From Asparagopsis taxiformis (lineage: Eukaryota > Rhodophyta > Florideophyceae > Bonnemaisoniales > Bonnemaisoniaceae), in the NCBI GenBank assembly GCA_030407315.1, contig JALQPE010000317.1, positions 1-64,000 of the forward strand: a stretch of DNA of 64,000 bases, in the 5' to 3' direction. The notes under the pieces are model-generated. The model ran no database searches. It saw only the letters and a list, made by a program, of their open reading frames with translations, and was not told where the DNA came from. This document shows, one piece after another, positions 39,675-49,131 of this stretch. Both the position numbers and the translations under genes were made by a program. The number at the start of each line of letters is the position of its first letter. Positions within the stretch are counted from its first letter, which is position 1.

Positions 39675-40328
39675 TCACGAACAACCAACAGTGGTGGCAG
39701 CACTAGTCAACGGCAGCATGTCACAGTCACGACTGGCACATACAGTGCTCATGCACATGGGACATGAGTTTTTCCTGCTGCTAACCAGCCACAAATCAGC
39801 ACAACATGTGTGAAACACATGCGAACACGGCAAAACTCGAACCTCATCCCCGATCTCAACGTTTGCTAGACACACCGAGCACTGATGGTCCTCTGTGCCT
39901 GCCTGTTGCACCGCAGTGTGCGTGCAGCGTGCGACATCGGCGCGAAGACTGCCTTCGCCGGAGAACAGTGCCGGCAGTGCAAACGAGCTAACGGGCAGTG
40001 ATTGCGAGAGCATCTTATAGTCGTCGATAAGCTCCGAGTTGAGCAGATCTCTATGAGAGGCCAGTGTGTTTCTGCGGCGCACAAGGAGCACACCGACGCC
40101 TGGCAGTAGCAGATAGCCGAGAACGATGAGGACGTAACCGAGCGCCTCCTCCGGGTCGAAAGCACAGTCGGCGGACATGGCGGAGAGGTGCTTGCACAGC
40201 GCGAGGAGCGAGATAGTGTAGAGGGAGGCAACAGGGGCGAGGGAGGGGTAGCACCAACGGGGGGCGGCAGTTAAGAAGAGAGAGGAGGTTACGGATTGGG
40301 TGAAGGTGGGTAGGGAGTATGACGCCAT
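39675..40328 (-). CDS. RING-H2 finger membrane protein, probable E3 ubiquitin ligase
   Basis: From the chosen ATG the product is 217 residues. A hydrophobic segment at about 63-84 (GYVLIVLGYLLLPGVGVLLV) precedes a RING-H2 finger with ligands C150, C153, C168, H170, H173, C176, C189 and C192 (CSVCL, LPCSHVFHTCC, CPMC). The layout of one membrane span plus a C-terminal RING-H2 is that of ATL-like or RNF-type membrane E3 ligases that ubiquitinate membrane or secretory proteins. A TATATAG box at 40444-40452 lies about 115 bases upstream and argues against using the longer frame that begins at 40496. Confidence 0.8.
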   Translation of the reverse strand: MASYSLPTFTQSVTSSLFLTAAPRWCYPSLAPVASLYTISLLALCKHLSAMSADCAFDPEEALGYVLIVLGYLLLPGVGVLLVRRRNTLASHRDLLNSELIDDYKMLSQSLPVSSFALPALFSGEGSLRADVARCTHTAVQQAGTEDHQCSVCLANVEIGDEVRVLPCSHVFHTCCADLWLVSSRKNSCPMCMSTVCASRDCDMLPLTSAATTVGCS

Positions 40329-41280
40329 TGAGATATGGAGATTCTGGGGCGATTGTTGTCGAATGGGTGTGTGCGCCAATTGCAGATTTGGACGCGTTGG
40401 TTGAAAGACCTGTTGTTGGGAAATCGACGGCGTGGCTTGCGGCCTATATAGGGCAATGGGAGGCGGGTCGATTGTGGTCACGAAAATGGTAACCAAGGGT
40501 CGAGAAGGGTTGCACGGAGACAGCGCTGATATTTAAACCGTTGTGAGTGGATAACGGTGCGGTGAAGATGGTGCACATGGGAGGAGGCGTGCGTGCCATT
40601 CAAATTTGCGACACGCGCTCTGATTGGTGCTTGTCTAGGGCATATGTGAGGTGACGCGAGGCTGCTTTGGTGGTATTTGTGGTATTTACACGATTTTTAT
40701 AGATACTGCATTGTCATTGGCGGCTGTTCATGCCCTTCCTGCGGACGAAATCCTTCGCTCTTGGCACGTAATCTAGAGTACAACGCTTGTATTGCACTTG
40801 CGTCTCATTGGTGCCACTTGGCATACCGCCCGCGTATTGGCTACGTTTCCACCGCAGACATGCCCCTCGTTTTCGGTGCGGTGCGCATATGTGTGGCCGA
40901 ATGATCACGACGTTTCGTGTTCGAATCTGAGGACCTTCGCACGCCCGTCAACGATTCCGATCGTCCCAACACCTGTCACGATCATACCTCGTGAGGATGC
41001 AATTGCACAAGTTTCAAACTTTTACTCAATTATTTTGGAATACCTCACAATAATGCAAAAATTTGCTACTTTACACAAGTGCACGAAGTCGTCAAAAGTG
41101 TACCAACCTCGCGCACGCGCTTACGCGAGCATCGGGTGTCGCCTACCCTTCGAGGGGTATTCGTGGCACAGTACCGTAGCACACATCCCAACTCGTCCAA
41201 AATGTCCAGACCGCCTTCAACAACTCCACCTCCAAATACATATACACCAGTCAACCACATAAATAACCCACCTCTGCCAT
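40329..41280. promoter_or_regulatory. RING gene promoter and adjacent gene-free region
   Basis: Includes the minus-strand TATATAG box at 40444-40452. The remainder to 41280 has only short frames without domains. Confidence 0.4.
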
Positions 41281-41616
41281 TCAAAAACCGGGATGCATGA
41301 CCACAGTGTCCGTCCAGGCTCTTCCGTTCGCCACATAAGAACCATCACCTTCATTCCCTTCCGGCATGACGTAACATTCGGCGCGTGCAATGCCCGGCGG
41401 CGAGGCTGGGCACTGTTTTGATTTGCGTGCACCGCTTCCCGTCGAAGTCTGCGAGCGACGCGAGTGCAGGAACAGTTCCAGTTCTTCAGCGGCGCCGTAT
41501 CCCTGCTTTCTCGACGCGCATATCAGCTTTTCCGACGCTCGTTTCGACGTATGTCGCGACGCGTCATGTTGCTTGTTCAACGTGGCCGCAATCGGCGTGA
41601 TGAATGCTGCGCTCAT
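41281..41616 (-). CDS. Possible small basic protein, unknown
   Basis: A 111-residue frame starting MSAAFITPIAATLNKQ, basic and Ser/Ala-rich at first and ending in ECYVMPEGNEGDGSYVANGR and a short hydrophilic tail. The N-terminus could act as a plastid transit peptide. No family is recognised. The GC-rich third positions and a plausible start favour a gene, but it may be chance. The frame is open further upstream to 41793. Confidence 0.4.
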   Translation of the reverse strand: MSAAFITPIAATLNKQHDASRHTSKRASEKLICASRKQGYGAAEELELFLHSRRSQTSTGSGARKSKQCPASPPGIARAECYVMPEGNEGDGSYVANGRAWTDTVVMHPGF

Positions 41617-42484
41617 CGTGAAGGTCGTGCTTGTCCGAGTGCTGCATGTGCGCGGCGACGACGTCCAGCGCGGGAGGCGGTGTGTTATATCATGCCTTGC
41701 AATGTGTCGACGTTTGTCACAGCACTGATGAGATAGATAGTGTGTGTAATGGAAAACAGAGAGCACGCTGGAGCATTCGTGCGGGAGCCGCACGAAACGC
41801 TGCGGTAGACTGCAAGCCCGACGGTGATATCCAATTGAATGGCGAGCATTGTGCGAGAGATTTGTTGGTCATGGCTGTGGAAAGAGCTGTGATTGGCTGA
41901 TGCAAATTTGCATGGAGGCGCTTTTGCATCAGTTGTGGAGCACCGTGCCCTCTTACAGGGTTTCTATGAGCTCGTTGGGATCGGATTTTTCACCTTGAAC
42001 GAGGATATCTTATCGTGTGTGCCCATGGCTGCCGTTGCTGTACCATCTGCTCTGATCTTATCGGTTCCAATCTGCGATGGCACATTGAACTCACTTCAGC
42101 TTTTACCATCCACTGCGGTCACTTTTAGTGCTTGGTAAATCTGCTGATTCTATTCGCCAATGTTATTCATCACCCTCATATGCTTCAACTTTTGCACTTG
42201 CACAACCGCAAGATGTCTGACACCAGCATCGAAGCTTATGGCGTTGAGGTCACACTGTCCAATGCTTGAGAAATCATACCCTCCCGGCGAGGCCCAATTG
42301 CTTGATATGATACCCATCTCGAGTCGGTGTCGTGTCAAACGCATAGACATCGAAACTACTGCAATAAACAGCACCATTCATGCGGATCATTCAACAATTT
42401 CCAATTATCCTTCATCCAATATCTTAACTAGTAAAACGCCTGCCCCCTTACACCAACCATCGCTCCCAACTAACAATAGACGCG
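41617..42484. other. Intergenic region, no gene seen
   Basis: 868 bases with only short frames. The last 100 bases before 42485 are CA/CT-rich like other leaders in this window. Confidence 0.35.
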
Positions 42485-43546
42485 GTGAAAACCATGGAGG
42501 GTTCCGAAAAAAACTCGCCAACTTCTATAACCACACAAACTTCCGACAATCCAACAAAACGCAAACAATTAACTTCATTCCCTTCCCTCCAGACCTTCCG
42601 CCGCACCTTCACAGACGTCTCACCCACATCTTCAACAACACCAGATGGCAGTTTATTTGGCAGACAGAACACCAACATATTCGGTCGAAAATTCTCTATA
42701 CCTACATTTCCAACGCTATCCAGAAGACAATCGCAAACTCCCGTCACACCCACTGATCATCTACATGAACTCACTCGTATCGACACCATAGTCCGCCCTG
42801 CAAATCCAGACGTTTTTCACGCACCTTCTTTCAAGCTCTCACCATACGGTCTGCACTGGTCCGCAGATCCAATAGTTTTGCTCAATAATTCTCTGCGTCA
42901 CCAAGCCAAATCGCTCTTCTTCATCCTCTACTGTCTGCACGAGCGCTCTGAAACCATTGTAGAGGGAGATATCAAGTCGTTTTATGCCTGGTTTAAACCG
43001 TACCGCGACTTTTTTAGCGACGCTGTGAATTTTATTCATGAAGTGTATTTGCCATGGGTTCAGCGCGCTGCCCCTTTGCCACATGAATATGACATGACCT
43101 ACTTTGTTGATAAAGGAAAGAAGTTGCAGCGAACAGTTCGCAAAACTATGGCACATGAAAAGGATGTCATGCAGTTTGCTCCGACCAAAGCCGCTAGACG
43201 TCTACGAACTGTGTTTTCCAAGTTTGCACCATACTTACTCACTTATTTTTATCATCTCGAGGAGCACACTGTCCCGATTGTCAAATCCAAGTATTCCAAA
43301 GAAGACTGTCATGCCATAACTTTGCAGATTGTATCACATTTTTCGAGTACGTCTTCTTTCAAACAAAGTATAGTGATTTTGCTTAGCTGGTTACAGAATC
43401 GACCACAGGATCACACCAAATGGAGGAAACAGTACTTGGACAGAAAAACCTTTATAGCATTCCCTCTGTGGCAACGAGGTGGAATTCAAGAAGATTGCCT
43501 CGCGTATTTTACAAGAATGTGCAAAACCCAACTTGAAGAGATATAG
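42485..43546 (+). CDS. Helical protein with possible hemerythrin/HHE-like domain
   Basis: 353 residues: a Ser/Thr-rich, probably disordered N-terminus (1-110) followed by a helical domain. That domain contains LRHQAKSLFFIL, NFIHEVYLPWV and YFYHLEEHTVPIV in an order that recalls the helix-bundle HHE/hemerythrin fold, where His and Glu residues bind a di-iron centre. The motif matches are approximate, so metal binding is only a possibility. The rest (about 275-353) is basic and aromatic-rich. No targeting signal was seen. Confidence 0.6.
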   Translation: MKTMEGSEKNSPTSITTQTSDNPTKRKQLTSFPSLQTFRRTFTDVSPTSSTTPDGSLFGRQNTNIFGRKFSIPTFPTLSRRQSQTPVTPTDHLHELTRIDTIVRPANPDVFHAPSFKLSPYGLHWSADPIVLLNNSLRHQAKSLFFILYCLHERSETIVEGDIKSFYAWFKPYRDFFSDAVNFIHEVYLPWVQRAAPLPHEYDMTYFVDKGKKLQRTVRKTMAHEKDVMQFAPTKAARRLRTVFSKFAPYLLTYFYHLEEHTVPIVKSKYSKEDCHAITLQIVSHFSSTSSFKQSIVILLSWLQNRPQDHTKWRKQYLDRKTFIAFPLWQRGGIQEDCLAYFTRMCKTQLEEI

Positions 43547-43682
43547 CTCAACACACTTTTTACATTGACGATCAGAAAAACCTATGGAGCGGATATGGGG
43601 TATTCTTGGTGACAACAACTACTTCTGCATCCTCATCTCCAGCCAAGAAAGAAGATATTTACACGACACAGAATTGCAGTTT

Positions 43683-45767
43683 CTATGCTCCTTCGCTAGA
43701 TTTGAACTTGACATTAATAGAGCTTCCTTTGCTTGTTGTGGTTTGCGTGGCTGACGTATCCGCAACAAGTTCATCGTTCACAACTTCAGTAGGTCCTGCT
43801 TTTGCAGCTGCAATAGCTCGAAGTCGTTCTGCTGCAGTAGTTTCTTCTCCTCCGTCTTCCGTTCTGTTTGTTTCCTCCTCACGCTTTAATTCACTCAACT
43901 TCTCTTCATTTAATCGCGCCTTCTTTGCAGAGTCAGTTTCTCCGCCCTCACCTGCATCGGCAACGTTATCGACAGATCGTTTCCGTGATTGGACATCCTT
44001 TGCTGCTGTTTCTGCATCAGCCTCGGCACCACCACTGGCGGGCTTGGCCGCATGGCCCTCTGGGTCTGTTGACGGTGTTGTGACAGTCGGGGTGCCGGGT
44101 ATTGGTGCTGTTGCAGTTTCTCCTGCTGCTTTTGCTTGTGACTTCTTTTTCTTCTTCTTCTTCTTCCCACTCGGCAAGTTCTTTTTGTTCCATGCATCTG
44201 CCGGGATTAGCGAATTCACAAATGGAGGCAGATCTTCCGCTTTAACTACCATAACTTGAAGATGCATTGAGGAACTTTTCTCAGGCCAGTTACTTAGCTG
44301 TGCTTTCCATACCTGTACGGGAAGTGTTATGTCAACTGAGCGTCGTGCTCCATTTTCTGCAGGAGTTTTGGGTGGTGGTGCAATGACAACGCCAAAGAAA
44401 AAGCTCTTACCGCATGCTGCAGGAAGCTCCTGATTATCAGTGAAACCAGACGGATAGGGTCGCACTTGTTTGACTACATGACATTCTTCAAGGCGGTGAA
44501 TGAGAAATCGGAGGCGCGACTCCACCATTCCCTTCCAACGTTTGAAACTTTCTACATCATCTGCATAGACATCAATTTGAAGATAGCGCCTGAAATTTCC
44601 AAAGAATTCCGACGGTGTAAACAACTCTTGCCAAGCTTCTAGACCTCGTTTGACACTTTCACTCTCCTCCTTGTCCGCATTGGCCTCTATAGCCTCGCAT
44701 ATTGCCAGCCCGCGCGTTATCTCAATCTTCATGTTTGCTAGAGTAGAAGCAGAAACATTGTGAGTAGTGTTCATACTTGGATAGGCGGGAGTGATAATGG
44801 GCATGAAATGCTTTTGGTTTCCATGCACAGTCCATACTTTGAATCCGAGATTTGGATTTCCAGATGAAATACTAGTGAGAAGCACTGGAGCTGAATGTTG
44901 GCTTGTGCTCCAGTTCCACTTGTCGTAAAGCTTGAAGAACCTTGAAAGTAGATGGGAAGCGGAGGCGAACGGATAGAGCTGACACACGCGCGCGGTTAGA
45001 ATTGCCCAAGCAACACCGCCCAGAAAGCCGAGAGCATTGGAGTAGATCGCTCGTCGCTTTGCCCAGAGTTTTATGGCTCGGAGCACGATTCTGAAGTTTG
45101 GAATGTTGGGGACGAGTTTGAGAATAGCATCTGTGACACGAACGCCGTTTATGCTGCGCTGTGTGGCATCATCGACATTTCGCAAGACGTTGTCGTCGAG
45201 AATGTCAAACTTTTCGGGGATGCGAGTCATTTGAAGTGGAGCACAAACAAGATCAATTTCCACGGCACGGTACACAAACTTTATGACAGGTACGTATGCA
45301 TCTGGGACAGCTACAATATCGTCAGCTTCTGGTGTGGCACGCAGAATTTCAACAAGAACGGTGTCCTTTGGCGGGGGCGTTGCATTATCGGTGGTGAGCA
45401 GTCCAAAGACATGCTTGTGTCTGCTGATATGTCTAGGGGTGACGACGAGGGTGTCAATGTCAGCGCCGGGGCCGTCGACACCGAGGCGGAATGATCCAAA
45501 GGTACAGACGCGAGCGCCGCAATTGCGTGCATCGTGCTCCGGGATACCGATGGATATGGAAACGTTTGCAACCCATTTTTGCACGATTTGATTGAGCTCC
45601 ACGAGCACGGTTTCGCGCAGTTGCTTGCCAGCATTGGACTCGTAGAGATTGTTTGCATGGAGACATTCCTCTAGTTCACTGGTAAGACGATGGTCGCGGG
45701 CGGTGGGCGGGTCAACAGAGATGGGTTCGGTGACACCCCATCGCTGAGGAGTCGGTTGCTGTGCCAT
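43683..45767 (-). CDS. PAP: Poly(A) polymerase
   Basis: Nuclear enzyme that adds poly(A) tails after pre-mRNA cleavage. The 694-residue protein has the nucleotidyltransferase motif FGSFRLGVDGPGADIDTLVV with metal-binding D103 and D105. The third aspartate is D172 (VEIDLVCAPL), followed by the canonical central domain (LWAKRRAIYSNALGFLGGVAWAI) and RNA-binding domain. Length and layout match canonical eukaryotic PAPs. The C-terminal tail carries an eight-lysine run within GKKKKKKKKSQAK, likely part of a nuclear localisation signal, and then a disordered Ala/Glu/Thr-rich region. Confidence 0.96.
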   Translation of the reverse strand: MAQQPTPQRWGVTEPISVDPPTARDHRLTSELEECLHANNLYESNAGKQLRETVLVELNQIVQKWVANVSISIGIPEHDARNCGARVCTFGSFRLGVDGPGADIDTLVVTPRHISRHKHVFGLLTTDNATPPPKDTVLVEILRATPEADDIVAVPDAYVPVIKFVYRAVEIDLVCAPLQMTRIPEKFDILDDNVLRNVDDATQRSINGVRVTDAILKLVPNIPNFRIVLRAIKLWAKRRAIYSNALGFLGGVAWAILTARVCQLYPFASASHLLSRFFKLYDKWNWSTSQHSAPVLLTSISSGNPNLGFKVWTVHGNQKHFMPIITPAYPSMNTTHNVSASTLANMKIEITRGLAICEAIEANADKEESESVKRGLEAWQELFTPSEFFGNFRRYLQIDVYADDVESFKRWKGMVESRLRFLIHRLEECHVVKQVRPYPSGFTDNQELPAACGKSFFFGVVIAPPPKTPAENGARRSVDITLPVQVWKAQLSNWPEKSSSMHLQVMVVKAEDLPPFVNSLIPADAWNKKNLPSGKKKKKKKKSQAKAAGETATAPIPGTPTVTTPSTDPEGHAAKPASGGAEADAETAAKDVQSRKRSVDNVADAGEGGETDSAKKARLNEEKLSELKREEETNRTEDGGEETTAAERLRAIAAAKAGPTEVVNDELVADTSATQTTTSKGSSINVKFKSSEGA

Positions 45768-46039
45768 GACGGTTAGTTGAGTTACGAAAGAGTGGGGCGA
45801 TGTTGTGCTGGCATGACTGTCGATTGGAGGGCGGGTATGAAATTGAGATTGGCTGCAGGATCTTTGACCGAGTTGTTAACCACCTTGGGACGGCGACGAG
45901 GAAACGATGGAACGGCAATAAAACGACCCAGTGTGGCGAGACGTCAGCGTTGCGCTTTGGAGGCCATTATGTTAACACATCAAGTGTTTGTTTTGATCAA
46001 AATTTTGTTGAAACGTGTAACAACATTTTGCATTTTATC

Positions 46040-46753
46040 CTAAGCTGACAAACTATCGTACGCAATTACTGCGCGCTCTCTAATCGAGGAATCATCATTG
46101 TCCAGATACTTTTCTACCACCGCCAATGCGCGCTTGTCACCAAGATCGCCCAATGCACCGATTGTGGCCGCGACCAACAGCACGTCCGAGCTATTCTTCT
46201 CCAAAACGCCCGTGAGAAAATCAAACGCCTTTGGACTTGCCATTTCGCCCAGACCGGCTGCGATGCTGAACTGCAGCATCCAATCTGTTGTTGATTCAAA
46301 CACGTCTACAAGATCATCAAACCCATCGTGCAGTCGCAATGCCGCTATCATGTCCGCTGCGCCAGATCGACAGGATGATTCTTTGTCATTCGACAAGATG
46401 AAACGGGCCACCGATAAAATTCGCTCCCCATCCTCCTCACTGATCGAGGTGTGATCAAAGCTTGCCATACGCGATATAGCTGCATAGCGCACTTGCTGGC
46501 TGCCGTCTTCCGTGGCCAGCGGTAGCAGTGCAGAGATTCGCTCTGTTGTCGATTCGATTTCATCACATCGGTTGATTCCGCGAATGCGCTGCAGGAAATC
46601 CTCCGATGTCAACTGCTCCTGCACGGACTGCGCAGCTTGCATTTGGACGGCACATGGTCTCGCGCTGGGTTTGCGGCACAGCCGTTGTCCACGGTGAGTT
46701 GAATGCGATGTAAACGTACTGGGTGTTGAGAATGCGAAGGCTGGCGGCGTCAT
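46040..46753 (-). CDS. NblB-like HEAT-repeat protein, plastid-targeted
   Basis: The 237-residue product starts with a Ser/Thr/Arg-rich segment (about 1-45) that suits a transit peptide. It continues with HEAT-like repeats of the phycocyanobilin-lyase (PBS lyase) type: SEDFLQRIRGINRCDEIE, QVRYAAISRMASF, DWMLQFSIAAGLGEMASPKA and ATIGALGDLGDKRALAVVEKYL. It closely resembles cyanobacterial NblB, needed to take phycobilisomes apart during nutrient starvation or high light. A role in phycobilisome turnover or bilin handling in the plastid is the natural inference and fits a red alga. Confidence 0.82.
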   Translation of the reverse strand: MTPPAFAFSTPSTFTSHSTHRGQRLCRKPSARPCAVQMQAAQSVQEQLTSEDFLQRIRGINRCDEIESTTERISALLPLATEDGSQQVRYAAISRMASFDHTSISEEDGERILSVARFILSNDKESSCRSGAADMIAALRLHDGFDDLVDVFESTTDWMLQFSIAAGLGEMASPKAFDFLTGVLEKNSSDVLLVAATIGALGDLGDKRALAVVEKYLDNDDSSIRERAVIAYDSLSA

Positions 46754-47094
46754 GTTGGCTGCAATGGTTGGCGATCTGTTGCGGGAGCAGCTGCGAGATG
46801 ATGTGCACTGCCGCTATTTTAGTGTATTTCAATTTTTTTTCGATCACATAACATGTCTCGATCGAGCTCCATGGAGCAGCAAGTGACAAGATCTTGTTCA
46901 ACTCTTAAAATGCGTAAATCTGTATGAATGACGACGATTCACTACCCTACTTGTTGATGGAGCGCAGCGGCGACGTTTCTCATTCAACAAAGCAACCCAT
47001 TGAGCAAAAGCTTTATCTCAAGACAGTAACGGCCTGGAGATGGTGCATACCGAACATACATATGGATCGTGTGACCCCAAAGTCACGTGCCTAA
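46754..47094. other. Intergenic region, no gene seen
   Basis: 341 bases between the NblB-like start and the 3' end of the kinase gene. Short frames only. CACGTG occurs at about 47074. Confidence 0.35.
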
Positions 47095-48402
47095 CTAACG
47101 CATCGAGGTGTAATGACTACTTTTCACTTTGGCCAGAATTTGTGCAGGAGTCCTCTTCTTTCCTCCAAAGATACTTTTTGGTGCGGCGAATGCCAGATCA
47201 TCTTCACTATCATCTGCTTGCTCCGCTTCAAATTCTGCAATTTGACTATCTGCTACCCATTTGTGTTGCAACGCTTCCTTAGCGGTCAATCGCGACTTGG
47301 GGTCCTTGGTTAGCAGGCCTTGAATGAGATCCTTGGCACCATTCGAAATATTGGCCCAGTACGCGTCGGGGAATTCGAGAGTTTGCTCCACAACGTTCTT
47401 ATAGTACTCTTCGTCACTTCTGCCGCAAAAAGGAAATTGTCCTGAGAGCATGATGTAGAAAACAACGCCACATGCCCACATATCAACACTGGAGCCGTAA
47501 TCGTGCTCTTGTATGATCTCAGGCGCGATATAAAAACTTGTGCCTACCAAAGATTTCAGGCTCGGATTCTTGCCTGATAGTCTAGAACTGAGTCCAAAAT
47601 CCGCAAGCTTGACTTGGACGGGCTTTTGTATGTCGGGATCGAGACATAGTATGTTTTCCAGCTTGATATCTCTATGTACAATATTGCGATCATGCAAGTA
47701 GAGAACGGCACGGAGTATATTTCTCGACACCCTAATGGCATCACCCTCCTTAATTAAACTTCCAGTTGCATTTGCTACTCTGGCGAACAGCTCACCACCA
47801 CCCACATACTCCATTACAATGTATATCCTCTTTTGGCGTAAATCTCTGAAGATATCATACGTTCTAACAAGATGCGGGTGGCACAGCGACTTGACAATTC
47901 GTATTTCCTCCTCCGCTTCGGGGTCGCTCTTTTGCATCATATCACCCTCATACGGAATGGACTTGACCGCCACCGACTCATTGGTGGCCTTGTCCCAGCC
48001 CTGCAACACTTCGCCATTAACGCCCTCACCGATGACGCCACCGAGAGAATAAAAGGTTTCAATACTAGCGGTACTAGAGCTGCCCTTCTTGAGAGCGAAA
48101 ATCCAGCGTTCAAATTGCGCCGACGATTCGGCGAAAAACGACACGCGTCGTTTGGGCAGATTAACGAGCACTTCATTCTTCCTAGGCCCTGGACCGACGG
48201 AGCAGTCCACGATGGAAACGGTCCATGTTGCGGGCGAGGACGGGTCCCTGTGATTACTTAGTTGCGAATTACAAAGACGCAGAAACCTAGGTTTTGGCTG
48301 TTTGAGCGTCTTGCCCTCTTTAACCAACCAACCCGACGTCTCACACGCATCGTCTTCCTCCGTTGTGTATCTGAGAGATTGTTCTCGTGTGGCTTTGGCC
48401 AT
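47095..48402 (-). CDS. Ser/Thr protein kinase with N-terminal PH domain
   Basis: 435 residues from the chosen ATG. An N-terminal PH-like domain (about 22-107) ends in the typical FERWIFALKKG helix with W100. The kinase domain follows: GEGVNGEV loop, K147, HRDIKLEN (243-250), DFG (268-270) and GTSFYIAPE in the activation segment. The kinase resembles the CAMK group (APEIIQEHDYGSSVDMWACGVVFYIMLSGQFPF). The C-terminus has an acidic stretch and a basic end. PH plus kinase suggests lipid-controlled recruitment to membranes; the pathway is unknown. The frame is open upstream to 48582 but the added sequence looks like leader. Confidence 0.88.
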   Translation of the reverse strand: MAKATREQSLRYTTEEDDACETSGWLVKEGKTLKQPKPRFLRLCNSQLSNHRDPSSPATWTVSIVDCSVGPGPRKNEVLVNLPKRRVSFFAESSAQFERWIFALKKGSSSTASIETFYSLGGVIGEGVNGEVLQGWDKATNESVAVKSIPYEGDMMQKSDPEAEEEIRIVKSLCHPHLVRTYDIFRDLRQKRIYIVMEYVGGGELFARVANATGSLIKEGDAIRVSRNILRAVLYLHDRNIVHRDIKLENILCLDPDIQKPVQVKLADFGLSSRLSGKNPSLKSLVGTSFYIAPEIIQEHDYGSSVDMWACGVVFYIMLSGQFPFCGRSDEEYYKNVVEQTLEFPDAYWANISNGAKDLIQGLLTKDPKSRLTAKEALQHKWVADSQIAEFEAEQADDSEDDLAFAAPKSIFGGKKRTPAQILAKVKSSHYTSMR

Positions 48403-49131
48403 GCTATGGGTAGTTGGCGATGGGGAGGTATAATGGGTGATGCGGGACGGATTTGAAAGTCTATTCCATGGGGTGGGCGACTGCAGTGCTTTGGATGTCG
48501 AAAGGACGTGTGGATGGGAGGCGACAACAGAGTGAAAAGATGGTGGCGCGGATGGGTTGCGAAAATATTTTGAAATGAGCAATGGCCGGGATGGCGGCGC
48601 GCCGGTTTGAATATCTGGTGTCGGTTGTTGTGTTGTGAGAACAAGTCTGCTGTCACACGGTGTTTACAAGCGGTGAGTTTGAGAGATTGTGTTATTGTGA
48701 ACGCCACGCGATGCGAGGCGATGCGACGCCACGCCACGATCATAGCGTTGGTGTACATATGTGTGCATCAACATGTAGCACTGCATTCCAGCAAGCGCGA
48801 CTCTTTGGTTGGTCGCGACGAAAGATACGCAAGTGTGCGTCGGACGCAGTGTAGTGTTGTGACAGGGAGCGCATGTTAGACAACTAAAGGGCGAGTGTAA
48901 CGACGACGAGTACAGCTGTGACGCCCGCTACCGGAAAGCGATTGCAACTGGAGCACACGCGACTATTTTAAGATTTTCTCAGAGTGGAATTGCTCTCATC
49001 TCGCTGTGCCACCAACGTTCAATAAAATAAAATGGCGGGAAAACAACGTTTCAATTCCCGCCAAAACACGCTCCACATAAACTCCTACTCACGTACCCCC
49101 GATCTACTACTCGTCCTTCCGACCCGCCACC
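48403..49131. promoter_or_regulatory. Divergent promoter region, PH-kinase and ARM-like protein
   Basis: 729 bases with a degenerate GCGATGCGA-type repeat at about 48700-48740 similar to one at 29882-29920. No gene is supported. Confidence 0.35.

Noticed and set aside
43868..44259. Frames opposite the poly(A) polymerase tail
   Set aside because: Shadows of the lysine/alanine-rich C-terminus of the real gene.
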